Assembly: GCA_030247885.1 (NCBI GenBank)
Contig: JAPDRO010000018.1
Coordinates: 186,001 to 250,000 of the forward strand
Reading direction: 5' to 3'
Source of the DNA: Taxawa tesnikishii (nom. ined.)
Taxonomy: Eukaryota; Ascomycota; Dothideomycetes; Dothideales
DNA length: 64,000 nt
Shown here: in pieces, positions 24,412-35,610 of the stretch
How positions within the stretch are numbered: the stretch's first letter is position 1
How the letters are laid out: each line of letters begins with the position of its first letter
Made by a program: the position numbers and the translations under genes
The notes under the pieces: model-generated
The model's database searches: none
Told to the model about the DNA's origin: nothing
What the model saw: only the letters and a program-made list of their open reading frames with translations

Positions 24412-26513
24412 TTACAAGCTGCACTCGTGAATCCCAGTAGGCCCCTGCTCATTGTACCCAGTCCTGGTCAAGTACCCGCCACTGAGCCCGTTGTCCGCGA
24501 CGAACAGGACCCTAGCCGCGACCTGAGCGCCCAGGAACACGGCTTCCTCGTACCCGACATCCTTCCATTCGGGGAAGTAGTCCGGGATCTTGGCCGTGCG
24601 GATGCTCGTGGGCGTCTGCGCGTGGCTCGAGTGCGTCGTCGTCTGGGTGCCGCCGGGCTGACTCGACCCCGTGGACGGCAGGGCGCCGCTGTTGTGCGGG
24701 TTGAAGGGCGAGCCCATGGCGTTGGCGTTGTTTGGGTTGTTGAGCGGGTTCAGGTGTGGGTTTTGGCTCGTCGTGGCCGCGAGGAGGAGCGGGTTGACGC
24801 CGCCGCCGCCGCCGCCTCCTCCTCCTCCTCCTCCTCCTCCTCCTCCTCCTCCTACGTGCGGGGCTGCATCTGCGGCTGCGGCGTGTTTGCGCCCGTGGCC
24901 ATGGGCGTGCTCAGATTGCTCGGTAGCTCGGACGTAAAGATTGTCGCCGATGAGGGCGAGATGAGGTATTTGTTGTGCAGGGTGGCGAGCAGGGCTTCTT
25001 TGAATCCGCGCACTTTGCTGCCTTTGCCCACGATGATGAGCGAGTCCCAGAGGTCGCTGCGCTTCGAGACGTCTTCGACCGAGGAGATGGTTCTGTGGAT
25101 GCTGTCGGCGAGTACGGCGAGGATGCCACCGCTCGCCGCCTGGAAACGCTCCAGCCCGACTTCGAGCTCGCGCCGGATGAGTCCACGCTGTGTTGACGCC
25201 TCGGTCGTCGATGCGCCTGCGTCTGTCATAGTCGTATCGCCGTCGTCGGGCTCGGGCGTCTTTTGCCGTTTGTTGGGGCCTTCGTCCATGGCTGCTTGTA
25301 CCTCTGCCATCCTTTTGCCGTTGTCGTTCATCTCCTTCAGAGCGTCACGGAGCGCAAAGTCCTCGTAGAGGAAGGTGTTCTTTGTCCTTTTGGAATTCGG
25401 TAACCGGACAAGCTTTGGCGCTGTCGCGTTGGCGTCTGCGCCCTTCTTCTTCGCTGCCAGTCTGTCTGCTTTCTCCTTTTCCTTTTTGGCTAGGAAGTCG
25501 TCCATCTTGTCTTTGCCGGCCGTGACTATACTTGCTATGTCGAGTACACCCTCGTCGTCCTCGCCATCTTTTCTCTCCGTGCCGACCTCTGTATCCGGGC
25601 CTGGACCCCTTGGTACCTCGCTCAAAGTGGCAACGCTATTCTTGTGTCCCGGTCCCGAGCCATCCATACCTGTACTCGCCAATGCGGCGGGATTGGGAGG
25701 TGCGTCGCTATCCGCAGTGGGCAGGTCGGTCTCGCTCGGCAGGACCTCACAGATGGAGCTCTTCTTCAACTGCTCGCACATTTCTCTGTTGAACCCTTTG
25801 CTTCCCAGTAGTTGCAGTAGTCTCTGTGTCATTGCTTCTCCGCCGCATTCCGGCACTGCAATCGCGCGCCCGGTACCGTGTATCAGGAAGTCTGAGATGG
25901 CAGTCACGTCGGCCTTTTCGTACCCAACGTCCACTACCGTCGCGGTCTGTACTCCGTAAGCCCACGCTGTCGCCATAGCAGCATCCATGATTCCGAAGGC
26001 GGGGATCTTGAATTTCTCGAAGAAGAACTGAGTAACGCGCTCATGGTCCTTTGGAGTCCAAGCCGGCTGGCCGATGAGTAGCACCGGGGTGTGGAAGGGC
26101 GGGTTGATGGTGTTGTAGATATGGTTCAGAAGGGCATTGAAGGCTGGCCAGTCGACGATGCGCCCAGCGACCATGGGCCAGATGGCGCCGTCCTCGGAAA
26201 TGAAGTCCTCTTCGTATGTGTAGCCATCGTCATCGTCGTCGTCGTTTGCTTGGGGTTTGGTCTCTTGCGCGCCGTTCGCAGAAGCTTTTGCTCTCCTCCG
26301 TATCTTGTGCGGCTCGTATTGGCCATCTTTCTCAGCTTGGAACATGCATGATCGAATGCGCACGCGTGCTGGGGTGAATGATTCAGGAAGGCCGAGTTGC
26401 GCGAGGCATGTTTTCGAACCGGGAGCGATGATCTTTAGAATTCCTTGTCAGACAAAGATGGTGCGCGCGGATTTCAGACTTACGAGTATCTGCTCGTCTT
26501 TGAAAGGCGGCAT
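24412..26513 (-). CDS. arp9: Actin-related protein Arp9 (SWI/SNF and RSC subunit)
   Basis: Nuclear actin-related subunit of the SWI/SNF and RSC chromatin remodellers, where it pairs with Arp7 or an equivalent partner on the ATPase subunit. Two exons, 26513-26484 and 26432-24412; the 51-nt intron falls after ten codons. Actin-fold pieces are visible: an N-terminal IIAPGSKTCLAQLGL, the PVLLIGQPAWTP strand, VVDVGYEKADVTAISDF (phosphate-binding region), and a C-terminal KIPDYFPEWKDVGYEEAVFL followed by LGAQVAA. About 683 residues, with long insertions including acidic, Lys-rich and Gly/Asn-rich segments. The frame breaks at the run 24860-24863, beside a trinucleotide tract coding for glycines. 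One extra base there joins the body to the conserved C-terminus, which otherwise would be lost after PQPQMQPRT. Confidence 0.85.
24799..24853. repeat. CCG/TCC trinucleotide tract inside arp9
   Basis: About six CCG/CGC units followed by about fourteen TCC units. On the coding (minus) strand they read as a GGA/GGC glycine tract between the actin body and the conserved C-terminal strand of Arp9. A shorter CTC/TCC tract lies just downstream at about 24384-24404. Confidence 0.85.
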
Positions 26514-27437
26514 TGTTGGTCCTGATTCGAACAAGTAATTAGGCAAATTGTTCAGTAGAAGCTGGGCCTGTCGCGACCTGCACGCGTCTGACAATAGGAT
26601 CGTGGGGGCTCGCAGCTTGCACGCTGATTGGCTGTGCCTTACAGATATACTACATTTCACATGCGCTCAGGAACGATGTTATCTAGGCGTAACACGGCTC
26701 CAGAAATGGTGATTGCCAAAGGCCTATTGCAGATAGGCACAACCCTTGCCAGATCGAGAAACACCGAATGATATACATCCTGGAGCCCTACGGTTCGCCG
26801 CCCTGAGTAGCGTTGATCTAAGACATTATATGTACAATCTCCTGCTCGCCAAAAACCGGTTCCTCATCCCCCAGCGTTACCATGGTTCGCCTCGCAAGCG
26901 GTAGTCGTCGTACAGACAGCTCTGAGACCGTGGTTGAACAACAGGGACGGCACGTCGCGCACCCTACGGGTCCCATTCATCGCATCAGCTTGAGAGCTGG
27001 TCATTGAAGGGGCCAGCATCATCATTTCATAGCTATCGTCAAGCACCAGAGGCAAGGATAAATAGTACGTAGGGCTACAGAGTATGGGATCCACCGCAGA
27101 CTGAATTGTTTCCGAAAATCTGTTGTGCTCTAGGATCTCACCGTGTACGCCATTTCTTCTCAAATCACTCAGCGCTCGTCGTCCTTGGTTCACCATTCAT
27201 TCGGCGGTCTTGAACGCAGACATGCGCGTCAATAGGTTTGACCACACTTCGCACATCCTCCAGAGTAGGTGGTAACATCGGTAGTCCTTCGACTGGATGT
27301 GTACTGTCTCTCATGACGTCGGGGTGCCATGCATCGCCAGTCTATTCCAACATACACATGCGGATAGCTTTAGGTTGTGTCAGTCGCTGCAACCGCTGGG
27401 ACCAACACTTTATCCATGATATCTCTGGCCGTGGATG
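26514..27437. other. Spacer between arp9 and zinc-finger gene
   Basis: Holds the promoter of arp9 on the left and the 3' side of the zinc-finger gene on the right. A minus-strand 110-codon frame at 26864-27196 shows no domain and is not supported. Confidence 0.5.
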
Positions 27438-28153
27438 TCAGAGCTCCTGCTCGTATCTCGCAATCTCCTTCATCAGCCTCTCCAGCTCAGCCGGTTCCCT
27501 AGCCTTCTGTGGATCGTATGCGTCCTTCCACTGGGGTGGCCGATTCGTCTGCATGTCCACCCACTCATCCAACCGGTCCAACTCTTCCCACGCTATTGGC
27601 CTCATCTCCCACTTGATTTCCTCTTCCTCCGTCCTCTTCTCATCCGCCTTCACATCCTCGACTGTCGTTGACGTCGCCGCTGCCTTGCCATTCAGATCCT
27701 CTTTCTTCCCAGCATGGATGTCCTTAAACCCCCGCTTCGGGGCGTTGGGATCGTTGTTCAGGCTGATGGACACCATATCCGCATTCTCCTTGCGCCTCTT
27801 AGGCTCCTGGCTGGCTTTTGTAGCGCTGGCGGTATTCCTCGTAAGCGCTTTCATGTCCTTCATGCGCTGTCGAAAGACGGGTCAACACGGCCTATTCAAT
27901 TCCCGAGTAGTTTCTCGTGGGGAATGGGGAATGTGGTTGGGGTAAGGAACCTTGCGATGCTGGTGGTCGTAGCTGCTCTCATGGGCTTCCCATTCGGTGA
28001 CGCGGGCGTAGCCTTTACCGCATAGCTCGCAGAAGAAGGCGCGGCGGGCTTCGCGGGCGCTTTCGGTTTGCGCGCTAGGTAACGGCATTGTTCGCTATGT
28101 GGGCGTGAGTATGAGGCGCATGTGTATACGTAGAGATGGCTTACTGGAGCCAT
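27438..28153 (-). CDS. Small C2H2 zinc-finger protein (GPATCH8/ZNF804-type finger)
   Basis: Predicted 193-residue nuclear protein. Exons 28153-28145 (three codons), 28094-27951 and 27866-27438; introns 50 and 84 nt with good GT-AG borders. One finger, FFCELCGKGYARVTEWEAH then SSYDHQHRKR, then an MKDMKALTRN helix. This CxxC...HxxxxxH finger followed by a KR-rich helix is the type found in GPATCH8/ZNF804-like proteins and in small fungal proteins associated with splicing. The tail is charged and Lys/Glu-rich, and ends ELERLMKEIARYEQEL, which may form a coiled coil. The job is uncertain; RNA or spliceosome association is an inference from the finger type. It diverges from the MCP1-like gene with about 360 bases between starts. 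Confidence 0.78.
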
Positions 28154-28514
28154 GGTGGGCGATCAGCGGAGTCGCTTCAATACAGATGCGCCCTGTTTGC
28201 GCCAGAAGATGCTCCTGGCTGCAAAACCAACAGCAGTGGCAGAGAAGGCAGCAGAGCAGTATATGGCGATCTTAAGCGGGCACATGAGATCGGTCAGGCG
28301 AAGCAAGAGTATACATGCCAGATTCGAAGCTGAGAAGGGTGACGGACGAATGCGGCTCCGAGTTAACCTCGTGAACCCTGCGCAGCCAAGATTGTGGGGA
28401 GCTCCAAGCTCCGAGGTTTAATCTTCTGAGTGGTCAGCAACATCCACTTCGCAAACAATCGTAAGAGTCGAGAGTCAAGACAAGCAGTTGCTTAGAGCCG
28501 TGTAGGCCGCCGCC

Positions 28515-29498
28515 ATGGACCAGGACGACCTCCTCTCGCGGCAAACGACCCGCTCCAGCTTCCAAGAACTGCAAGAGCTCGAGCCTTCGCCAGTCGACGA
28601 CTCGCCCAGCGACACGAGAGATTCCTACTTCCCATCCTCCGAACCTGAACAACAACAGCAGCAGCAGCAGCAACAAGACGGCGCCTCCGACCCGCGCCCC
28701 ACCCCTCTCAAGCGCTCCTCAACTCTGGGACTCAACTCGCATTCACCCGTCTGGTACCTCACGCGGATACAGAAATACTCCAGCTACGCCTTCTCCGTCT
28801 TCGCCGCCTTCCACATCACAAACACGTCCCTGATCCCACTGGCCACGCGCTCCGTCTCGGCCTCGGAGCCCTACCTCCTGCTCACCCGTCCCTACTATCA
28901 ATCCTGGCCGCTCGCGGAACCCTTCGTCGTCGCCCTGCCTTTGCTCGCGCACGTAGGCTCCGGCATCGCCTTGCGTCTCTACAGGCGGAAGCAGAGTCTG
29001 GAGTGGTCCGGCGCCGAGACCAGGAGGGACAAGCGCCAGGTGCCGTGGCCGAAGGTGTCGGGGACCAGCAAGTTGGGCTACGTACTCACGCCGTTGGTGC
29101 TGGGACATGCGTTTGTGAATCGCGTGCTGCCGCTGTGGAAGGAGGGCGGGAGCAGCAGTATCAATCTCAGCTACGTGAGTCATGCGTTTGCGAGGCACCC
29201 GGCTGTCTCATTTGTGGGGTTCGCGGCACTGATTGCGGCCGGTGCTTGGCATACCGTTTGGGGTTGGGCGAAGTGGTGGAATCTTGCGCCCGCTCAGGTC
29301 ACCATGGGTGGCGTGGAGGGGCAGGTTACGAGGAAGAGGAGGTGGTATGCTGTCAATGCTGTCAGTGCGTTGGTTGCGGCGTTGTGGATGGCGGGAGGCT
29401 TGGGTGTCGTGGGACGTGGAGGCAGGGTTGATGGATGGGTGGGGAGAGAATACGATGAGTTGTATCAAAGCATTCCGATTGTTGGAAGGTGGATGTAA
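28515..29498 (+). CDS. MCP1: Mcp1-like mitochondrial outer-membrane protein
   Basis: Single-exon, 327 residues. In yeast, Mcp1 is a mitochondrial outer-membrane protein that recruits the lipid-transfer protein Vps13 and can bypass loss of the ERMES tether. Here a polar N-terminus with a Gln run (about residues 45-55) is followed by five or so hydrophobic segments: the YLTRIQKYSSYAFSVFAAFH helix, LAEPFVVALPLLAHVGSG, LGYVLTPLVLGHAFVNRVLP, VSFVGFAALIAAGAWHTVWG and YAVNAVSALVAALWMAGGLG. The repeated TRIQ...FHxxN and LGHAFVNR features match the Mcp1 transmembrane domain as I know it. The start follows a GCCGCCATGG context. No frame break. Confidence 0.82.
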   Translation: MDQDDLLSRQTTRSSFQELQELEPSPVDDSPSDTRDSYFPSSEPEQQQQQQQQQDGASDPRPTPLKRSSTLGLNSHSPVWYLTRIQKYSSYAFSVFAAFHITNTSLIPLATRSVSASEPYLLLTRPYYQSWPLAEPFVVALPLLAHVGSGIALRLYRRKQSLEWSGAETRRDKRQVPWPKVSGTSKLGYVLTPLVLGHAFVNRVLPLWKEGGSSSINLSYVSHAFARHPAVSFVGFAALIAAGAWHTVWGWAKWWNLAPAQVTMGGVEGQVTRKRRWYAVNAVSALVAALWMAGGLGVVGRGGRVDGWVGREYDELYQSIPIVGRWM

Positions 29499-30999
29499 TG
29501 GATGCGCGATAAAGGGAAGTTTTTGAGGGTTTGAGGGATGTCAGACTACAGTACGCTATATACCCACCTCATTTTTCGCTTCAACACTTTGATTACAGAG
29601 ACGGTGGCGGGACAATGAGTGTCAGCCTGCTAACCAAGAACTTCTGAGTTCTTCCCTGTTCTGCATCCGATTCCTTGGTCTTTCTTTGAAGTAATTTGTG
29701 TCACGCGCATCGCGTGCAGGGATTACGAGACGTTACGCAACAGCAAGGGGTCGTGTTGACAGCTAATGTGAGGGGTTTGTACCTGATATAGCCAACCATC
29801 CCGCCATCAAAGCTTCTCTGGTAACGTCTGTCACCTTCCATAAGAGAACGAGACTTGGCACGACGAATCACACATTGTCGGGTACAACCGACTTGGTCTA
29901 CGACGGCTGGCTGGAAGAAGCGCGCATTTGTCATCAATACTTGGACTCTGGATCCATTCAGGACCAGCGAAGCCAAGTAGAACCATTTGATCAACTGTAC
30001 GGCTCGTTTGCTAGAAGTACGGGAGAGCTCGTTTCTCACGGAGAGCTTCAGTCTCATCGGAACTAGCTCAAAGGCGCGGACGTTGCAACCCGAGCGCGAA
30101 CGCATCATCTTGCCTCAGGATAAAACGGGACCGAAGAATTCGCCCGGTCCGCGTATCCCCGTCCTTTCCCCGGGTATAGAGAAAATGGAATTGTCCTTGC
30201 CGTGCTGTGCGACGTGGAGACGGCGGAAGATGGAGATTTGTAGACCCGAAGAGGCTATCGAAGACGGTACGGCGGATATGAGAGTAGGGGGATCCAAGGC
30301 ATCGAAGGGCGCCTCAGCTTGCTACGTAGATTGGTCAGGGCCAAGCAGAAGGATCACAAAGTTCAAAGAGCGTGTTGCCAAAGCGCGAGAACCCAGAGTC
30401 AGGAAGTCAGGAATCGCTAAGCCAGTCAGCTCGTTCTTCTATCCTGACTGGCGCTCGTTTGGCGATTCCTGGCAGTAAGGAGCGTCAGCTGCATTCGCCA
30501 CGGTGTTGGGAGAGGAAACGTCGGGGTTTCTGCTGCGCAACGTGTAGCTAAAGGACGTGAGAAGGGTTTCGAGAGACAGGGTTCTGCTTTTGAGGAGGCC
30601 GGGGAGTAATGCTGTACGGAGATGGCGACGAGATGGGACGAGCGGCGCATGTTTTGTCTGTTTTCAAATGTGGCCACTCATGCTCTATCTATTGCTTGTT
30701 TGCGATTCCTCTTCCATAGAGGCGCTGCGGTAACTCGTTCTATTCATTATCCCAGATTGGTCAAGACCAAGTTTCCAGCAAGTTTCCAGAGCATACAACC
30801 AAGAGAGATCCATGCACCGGCCACATTATCCTCTACCGTTTCTCGCTGATGAGCGGATGTGCCTTCATGGCTATCCCATCTGGAGCTTTGCCCGATCTGT
30901 CCCCACGATTCAACATCCATACGCCCATGATCGGGAGGATGAAAGGGAGGATAGGCACACCGGAGACCTCGAGCGTCTTGTCACGGTAGCGGCTGGGCG
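29499..30999. other. Gene-poor stretch after MCP1-like gene
   Basis: No supported gene. Open frames at 29987-30478 (plus) and 29701-30108 (minus) overlap each other and have no recognisable domain. A 68-codon minus-strand frame at 30833-31039 with a hydrophobic ILPFILPIMGVWM stretch could be a last exon connected to the decayed gene on its right. Confidence 0.45.
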
Positions 31000-32830
31000 T
31001 GCTGGGCTTCTCAGGGGATGTGTCTGGGGTCGCCCACATCCAGAACCTTGTAGCTTCTGCAGAACGAAGGACACGTCAGCACTGTCCCAGATCCAAGAAA
31101 GTGGTGGAAACGATTGAGGATGAACCTACCCTGACTCGATGGCGAAAGAACAAGCGCCAGGCCCGTCTCTTCGTAATCGACCTCGTTCGTGGCCCCTGCG
31201 TAGAATAGGTAGCGACAGGTGTTGGCCATGAACGACTCGATCCCTGAGTGCTGTTGCAGCCAATTCCACGCTTGCGACCATTTCCCGAATCCTTAAGTGT
31301 ACAAAGCCGTGTTCATGTGTCGGAGCAGGAAGCGACGCGTGTCGGGGTTTGCTTCCGCACACGAGGCTCCCACGAGCAAGACCCAGAGATGTAAACTCGA
31401 TGGTGTCAAGTCGAGCTTGCCATCTGTCCCTTTCAAGTCGCACAAGCGCTCCAGTAGAGAGAGGACTGCCGGGGAACGTGGATCGACAGCGTACAAGACG
31501 GTGTTCAGCAGCAGTGCCGTGGCAATTAGAGAAACCCTGGGCGTGATATTGTCTTCGGCCACGAGAGCTTCTTGAGCCATCGTCTCATGTTCGAGATGTA
31601 CTCCTAGATGCCTGAAATAAGACGCGTACGCCGGTGCAACACTGTCTGCATCGGCAGCCCTGAGCCCGATATAGGTGATGATCTCTGCGATCTGGATCCA
31701 CAGTGCCTTGAGACCCGCGTATCCACCTGCGCACGAATATTTCTCGGGAACATGTGCGTCCCGTTTGTGTGAACTTAGAGCGTTGATGTATCTTTTCTGA
31801 CAGAGCCCCACTGATTGGTGACGGTCGGAAAATTGGAGCGCCACCAATGCAAAGCGAAAGTTTTTGAGCCAATCTGAAGGAGGCCCTCAGTAGTGCGTCA
31901 TGAGGGAATCATTCGAAGCTTACGGTGACAGGAATATGAAGAGATATGGTGGAAAGATTCTTGGCCCTCCAAGAGCCTCGCACCAAGCTTCCAATCCACA
32001 GGGTTGGGTCTTTGCGATGTTCAAGTGCCCTGACAAAGCCTGGAAGCAAGCGTCAGTTCCATTGGTTGCCATGTATGATACTAAAGGCTAAGGAAGACTA
32101 CCTCCATCTTGAGAATAGAAGCCATTGCAAAAGCTGCTACGGTGGACTGCTCCTCGGTGATTGGCTAGGCAGTCAGCTTTTGCGTTGATTGGATTGCATA
32201 GCCCCTGTAGGTGAGCATGTCCTCGGCGGAAAGAAGGTGAACTTCCGCCTCAGCATGGCTCATATCGGAGATGATGCCGCAGTCTAATATTACATTCGCG
32301 ACCTTACTAACGTAAAGATATATTAGTAGCGTAGATTTATCGTCGTAAAACCTGTCGAGTAGTCTAGTAAGTTGTGCATCATCCGGACTAGTAGGGTCCG
32401 CAAACATGCGACGAAACTCGTGATCTGAAATGCGCTTCAGTAGGTGAAGGAATTGAGGGTCTGGGCCTGGGCAGCATGCGATACTTACTCCGGTGAAGAA
32501 CCTGGTACATGTCAGGTGTCAGAGGTATGAACATCGAAGCAAAAGGGTCTTTGCCGCCCATGCCCAGTAGCTGCCAAGGGCCGGGTGGCCTCTGCGTTTG
32601 TCTTTCACGTATTGTCGGACATTTTGCTGACGCTGGTGAAGCGTTGCGGTTTCTGGGGGCTGCCGTCCGTTCATCTGCTTTCAAGCGTCCAAGAGAATTA
32701 TGCAGTCTCTTCCTGTACAGGCATTTTGCAACTCTGGAACGTGATATCTTTTGCCTGATGTTGAGTTCCCTCTGTGTCATGATAGATGTCCCTTCCTTCG
32801 AACACGAGGTCCACCATGACTGTCCTTAAC
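31000..32830 (-). pseudogene. Decayed fungal-specific transcription-factor gene (Fungal_trans_2 type)
   Basis: Remnant of a regulator of the fungal-specific factor class. Pieces on the minus strand, in order: a basic N-terminal part ending GPWQLLGMGGKDPFASMF and LTPDMYQVLHR (32780-32490), a GTAAGT...CAG intron, HEFRRMFADP and LLDRFYDDKSTLLI, then YRGYAIQSTQKLTA, then LHLWVLLVGASCAEANPDTR and KWSQAWNWLQQHSGIESFMA. The GP-W-LG-G--DPFAS motif and the LHLWVLFVG-A-E region are typical of this family. At least two in-frame stops interrupt conserved helices: a TAG near 32175 directly before PITEEQSTVAAFAMAS, and a TAA near 31293 before GFGKWSQAW. These are base changes, not run-length slips, so real decay is more likely than sequencing error. 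Borders are approximate. It could still yield a shortened product. Confidence 0.6.
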
Positions 32831-33087
32831 TTACGTGCATGCATCTGATACTCAGGAACTAACAAAGCCTTGGCTGCAGGACCATAGCGGCTTGGCGAGA
32901 TTAACTAAAGTGAGAAGGTCACCTGTCAATCAGTGCCAGCGGCCTCCAACGAAACAGAGGCGATTCCTTGCCATATGAAGTCGGTTTTCTCGAAGCAATG
33001 GGTAAATGAGGCTTTGTGTCTGGCAGTTGTGATATCCTCCCTTCGCTATGCCTACATGCTCATTTACAAGTACAGCGCCCAAACAAC

Positions 33088-35040
33088 TCAAGTCAAGTTG
33101 TACTTTGGCCCTTCACCTCCCTGCGGCGTAGTCCAAGTGATGTCCTGGTCCGGAACCTTAATATCGCACGTCTTGCAGTGGACACAGCTGCCATGTTGTC
33201 AGTACCCTGTATTGTTTCATAACAGGATAGAGGCCACTTACTTCTGAGAGTTGATCTGGAACCTCACGCCAATGTCCTTGCTCTCGTCCTCGACGTATTC
33301 ATACACGCCCGCAGGACAGAATCTGTTCTCGATACCCTTGTACTTGGGCCATTCCATCTGTGCGTGCTTGTCCCAATCCTTAACAACCAAATGGCAGGGC
33401 TGGTCCTCTTCGTGGTTGGTACCGGTGCGGCTTACGCTGGTCAGGATGTCGAAGCTGATCTTGCCGTCTGGCTTGGGGTATTCGATCTTCTTGCAGTCCT
33501 TGGCCAACTTTGTGTTGGAAGCATCCGTGCCCTTGTGCTTGAAGGTCCAGGGCTCCTTACCACGGAGGACGAAAGCCTCAAGACCGGAGTACAGAATGCC
33601 ACCGTAGATACCGAGAGGAGTGTGGAACGAGGGTCGCATGTTACGGATCTCCTTCAGCTCGGACCAGATGGTTGAGGAGCGCAGCTTGTCCTCATAATCA
33701 AACAAGAAGATTGATTCGGAGTTCTTGGTAGAGGTGAGAGCAGTGTATGCAGCTTCCGCCGCCAGCATACCGGAACGCATGGAAGTATGCGTGCCCTTGA
33801 TCTTAGGGACGTTGAGGAAGCCGGCTGAGTCTCCAATAAGCGCACCGCCGGGGAAAGCGCATTTGGGGATGGACTGGAAGCCGCCCTCGTTGAGGGTACG
33901 GGCGCCGTACGAAATGCATTTGCCACCCTCAAGGTATTCTCTGTAGAACGGATGTTGTTTCATCTTCTGGAATTCGCCGTAAGGTGCCAACCAGGGGTTC
34001 GGGTAATCTAACCCAACGACGAGACCGATGCTGACCATGTTGTCTCCAAAGTGGTACATCCAGCCACCGCCATAGGTGTCATAGGGCAACGGATAACCCA
34101 TAGTGTGTGCTACCAAGCCCGACTTGAACTTCTTGGGGTCGATTTCCCACACCTCTTTGATGCCTAGACCGTACGTCTGTGGCCCACTCTCCCCACGCAG
34201 GTCGAACTTCTTCGTGACTTGCTTGGTCAGGCTGCCGTGGCACCCTTCTCCGATGAGTGTGACACGAGCGTGGAATTCCATGCCTCGCTCAAAGTTGTCC
34301 TTTGGCTTCCCGCTACGTGAGATACCTAGGTCGTTGGTAGCAACACCCTTGACGCAACCGTCATGGGTATAGAGAAGCTCTGAAGCAGCGAAACCAGGAT
34401 ATATCTCCACACCCACCTCCTCAGCTCTTTCACCCAGCCATTTGCAAAACTGGTTCAGCGAGATGATGTAGTTGCCGTGGTTGTTCATCTGCGGTGGTGC
34501 AGGAATTGGAATTGATCGGTTCTTGGTAAGGAAGCGCATCCGGTCTTCCACAGCCATTGTGGCATGCTCGTAGCGATTTGGGTTGTCCTCATCGAGCCAG
34601 TCTGGGATCAGTTCCTTGAGTGCCGAAGGCTCCACCACGTTACCAGACACGATGTGGTCTCCCAGCTCTCCTGCCTTTTCCAAGAGCAATACTCTGAAGT
34701 CTTCGTTGCCTGCTTCGTTGGCCAATTGCTTGAGTCGAATGGCTGCACTAAGCCCTGCCGGACCGCCTCCCACAATGCAAACATCGACCTCGTCCACCTC
34801 TCGCTCGATGGATTTGGGGTCGAAGCTGTCATCGTGCGTGGCAAGTCGCCTCCTGGCTGTGTCGGTGAAAGCTCTCCTTTGGCCGGCGCGGACTGTGGCT
34901 GGTCGGTATGTTCGGAAGAGGGTTGGCTGGGAGGTTCTGCTGGCGGCGAACGACCGCGGCAAGGTGAGCTGCCTCTGTGAACGGATGTCGTAAGCCAGAG
35001 TTCGCCTGAGGCTCGCAGAGGTGAGGCTCTTCAGCGACAT
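33088..35040 (-). CDS. CIR2: Electron transfer flavoprotein-ubiquinone oxidoreductase (ETF-QO)
   Basis: Inner mitochondrial membrane enzyme that passes electrons from ETF (fatty-acid and amino-acid oxidation) to ubiquinone through FAD and a 4Fe-4S cluster. Two exons, 35040-33242 and 33187-33088, 54-nt intron; 632 residues, the usual length. An Arg/Ser-rich N-terminus (about 1-65) looks like a mitochondrial targeting signal. The FAD-binding motif [18 protein letters not shown] is near residue 86. Later come the [11 protein letters not shown] and [15 protein letters not shown] motifs. The ferredoxin-like end carries the cluster cysteines: FCPAGVYEY in exon 1, then [18 protein letters not shown] made by the second exon. 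The intron splits the cluster region exactly where the first exon would otherwise stop after NSQK. The frame is clean. It diverges from the SR-type gene. Confidence 0.95.
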
Positions 35041-35172
35041 GTTGGAGCAGTGTCGGCACAGCGCGTACGAGTGCTAACTACAGGGAAGAGAGGATTGGAA
35101 TGAAATGTCGACTGGACGAAGAGCGACCGAGCGGAGAGAGCATCCCACTCTCACTCCCACTCTTGTGCGTGA

Positions 35173-35203
35173 ATCTATGTATCTATGTATCTATGTATCT
35201 ATG
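35173..35203. repeat. (ATCTATGT)n tandem repeat
   Basis: Nearly four copies of an eight-base unit in the promoter shared by the ETF-QO and SR-type genes. Confidence 0.85.
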
Positions 35204-35361
35204 ACACTTTAGCTTCCACTTTGCCTCGGTCGCACATCTCCATCTTTCGGAACTCATCGGTCTCGCTTACTCTTCACGGAAAGAGCGACCAGCCATTGGT
35301 CCATTGGCCCACCCATCCCATTGGCGGGAAGTGCCCGGAGCGAGGCGGCTCGGAGAGTCAC

Positions 35362-35388
35362 GTGCTGCTGCTGCTGCTGCTGCTGCCG
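35362..35388. repeat. (CTG)n tract upstream of SR-type gene
   Basis: About eight CTG units followed by a CCG-rich tail, 225 bases before the SR-type start codon, probably in the promoter or 5' leader. Confidence 0.8.
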
Positions 35389-35610
35389 CGGCGGAAGCAG
35401 GCCATAGTCGTGTGCAACTTTCATTTCGCGCGCGACGCCATCATCTCGACGCAATCTCCATCCAACCATCCCATCCTCCATCCTCATCATCACAACCGAC
35501 AGCGCATCAACAACTCGCCTCGTTTCAGCCTCACATTTGACGAGTGGCCACGACAATACCACAGCACAACACAGGACACGCTAAGAGGTCGTTCGACACG
35601 CTTTCCAGCC

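Noticed and set aside
24845-24854. GTAGG as an intron donor that would remove the glycine tract in arp9
   Set aside because: The only downstream AG within reach gives an intron near 31 nt, too short to splice, and the conserved C-terminus is reached simply by one added base.
24139-25368. 409-codon plus-strand open frame
   Set aside because: It lies antisense to arp9, whose minus-strand translation has clear family motifs; the plus frame is repeat-rich and has none.
32160-32260. CTGAC...CCTAG in the decayed regulator read as an intron end
   Set aside because: Splicing here would delete the YRGYAIQSTQK helix that aligns with the family on both sides of the stop; an in-frame TAG is the simpler reading.
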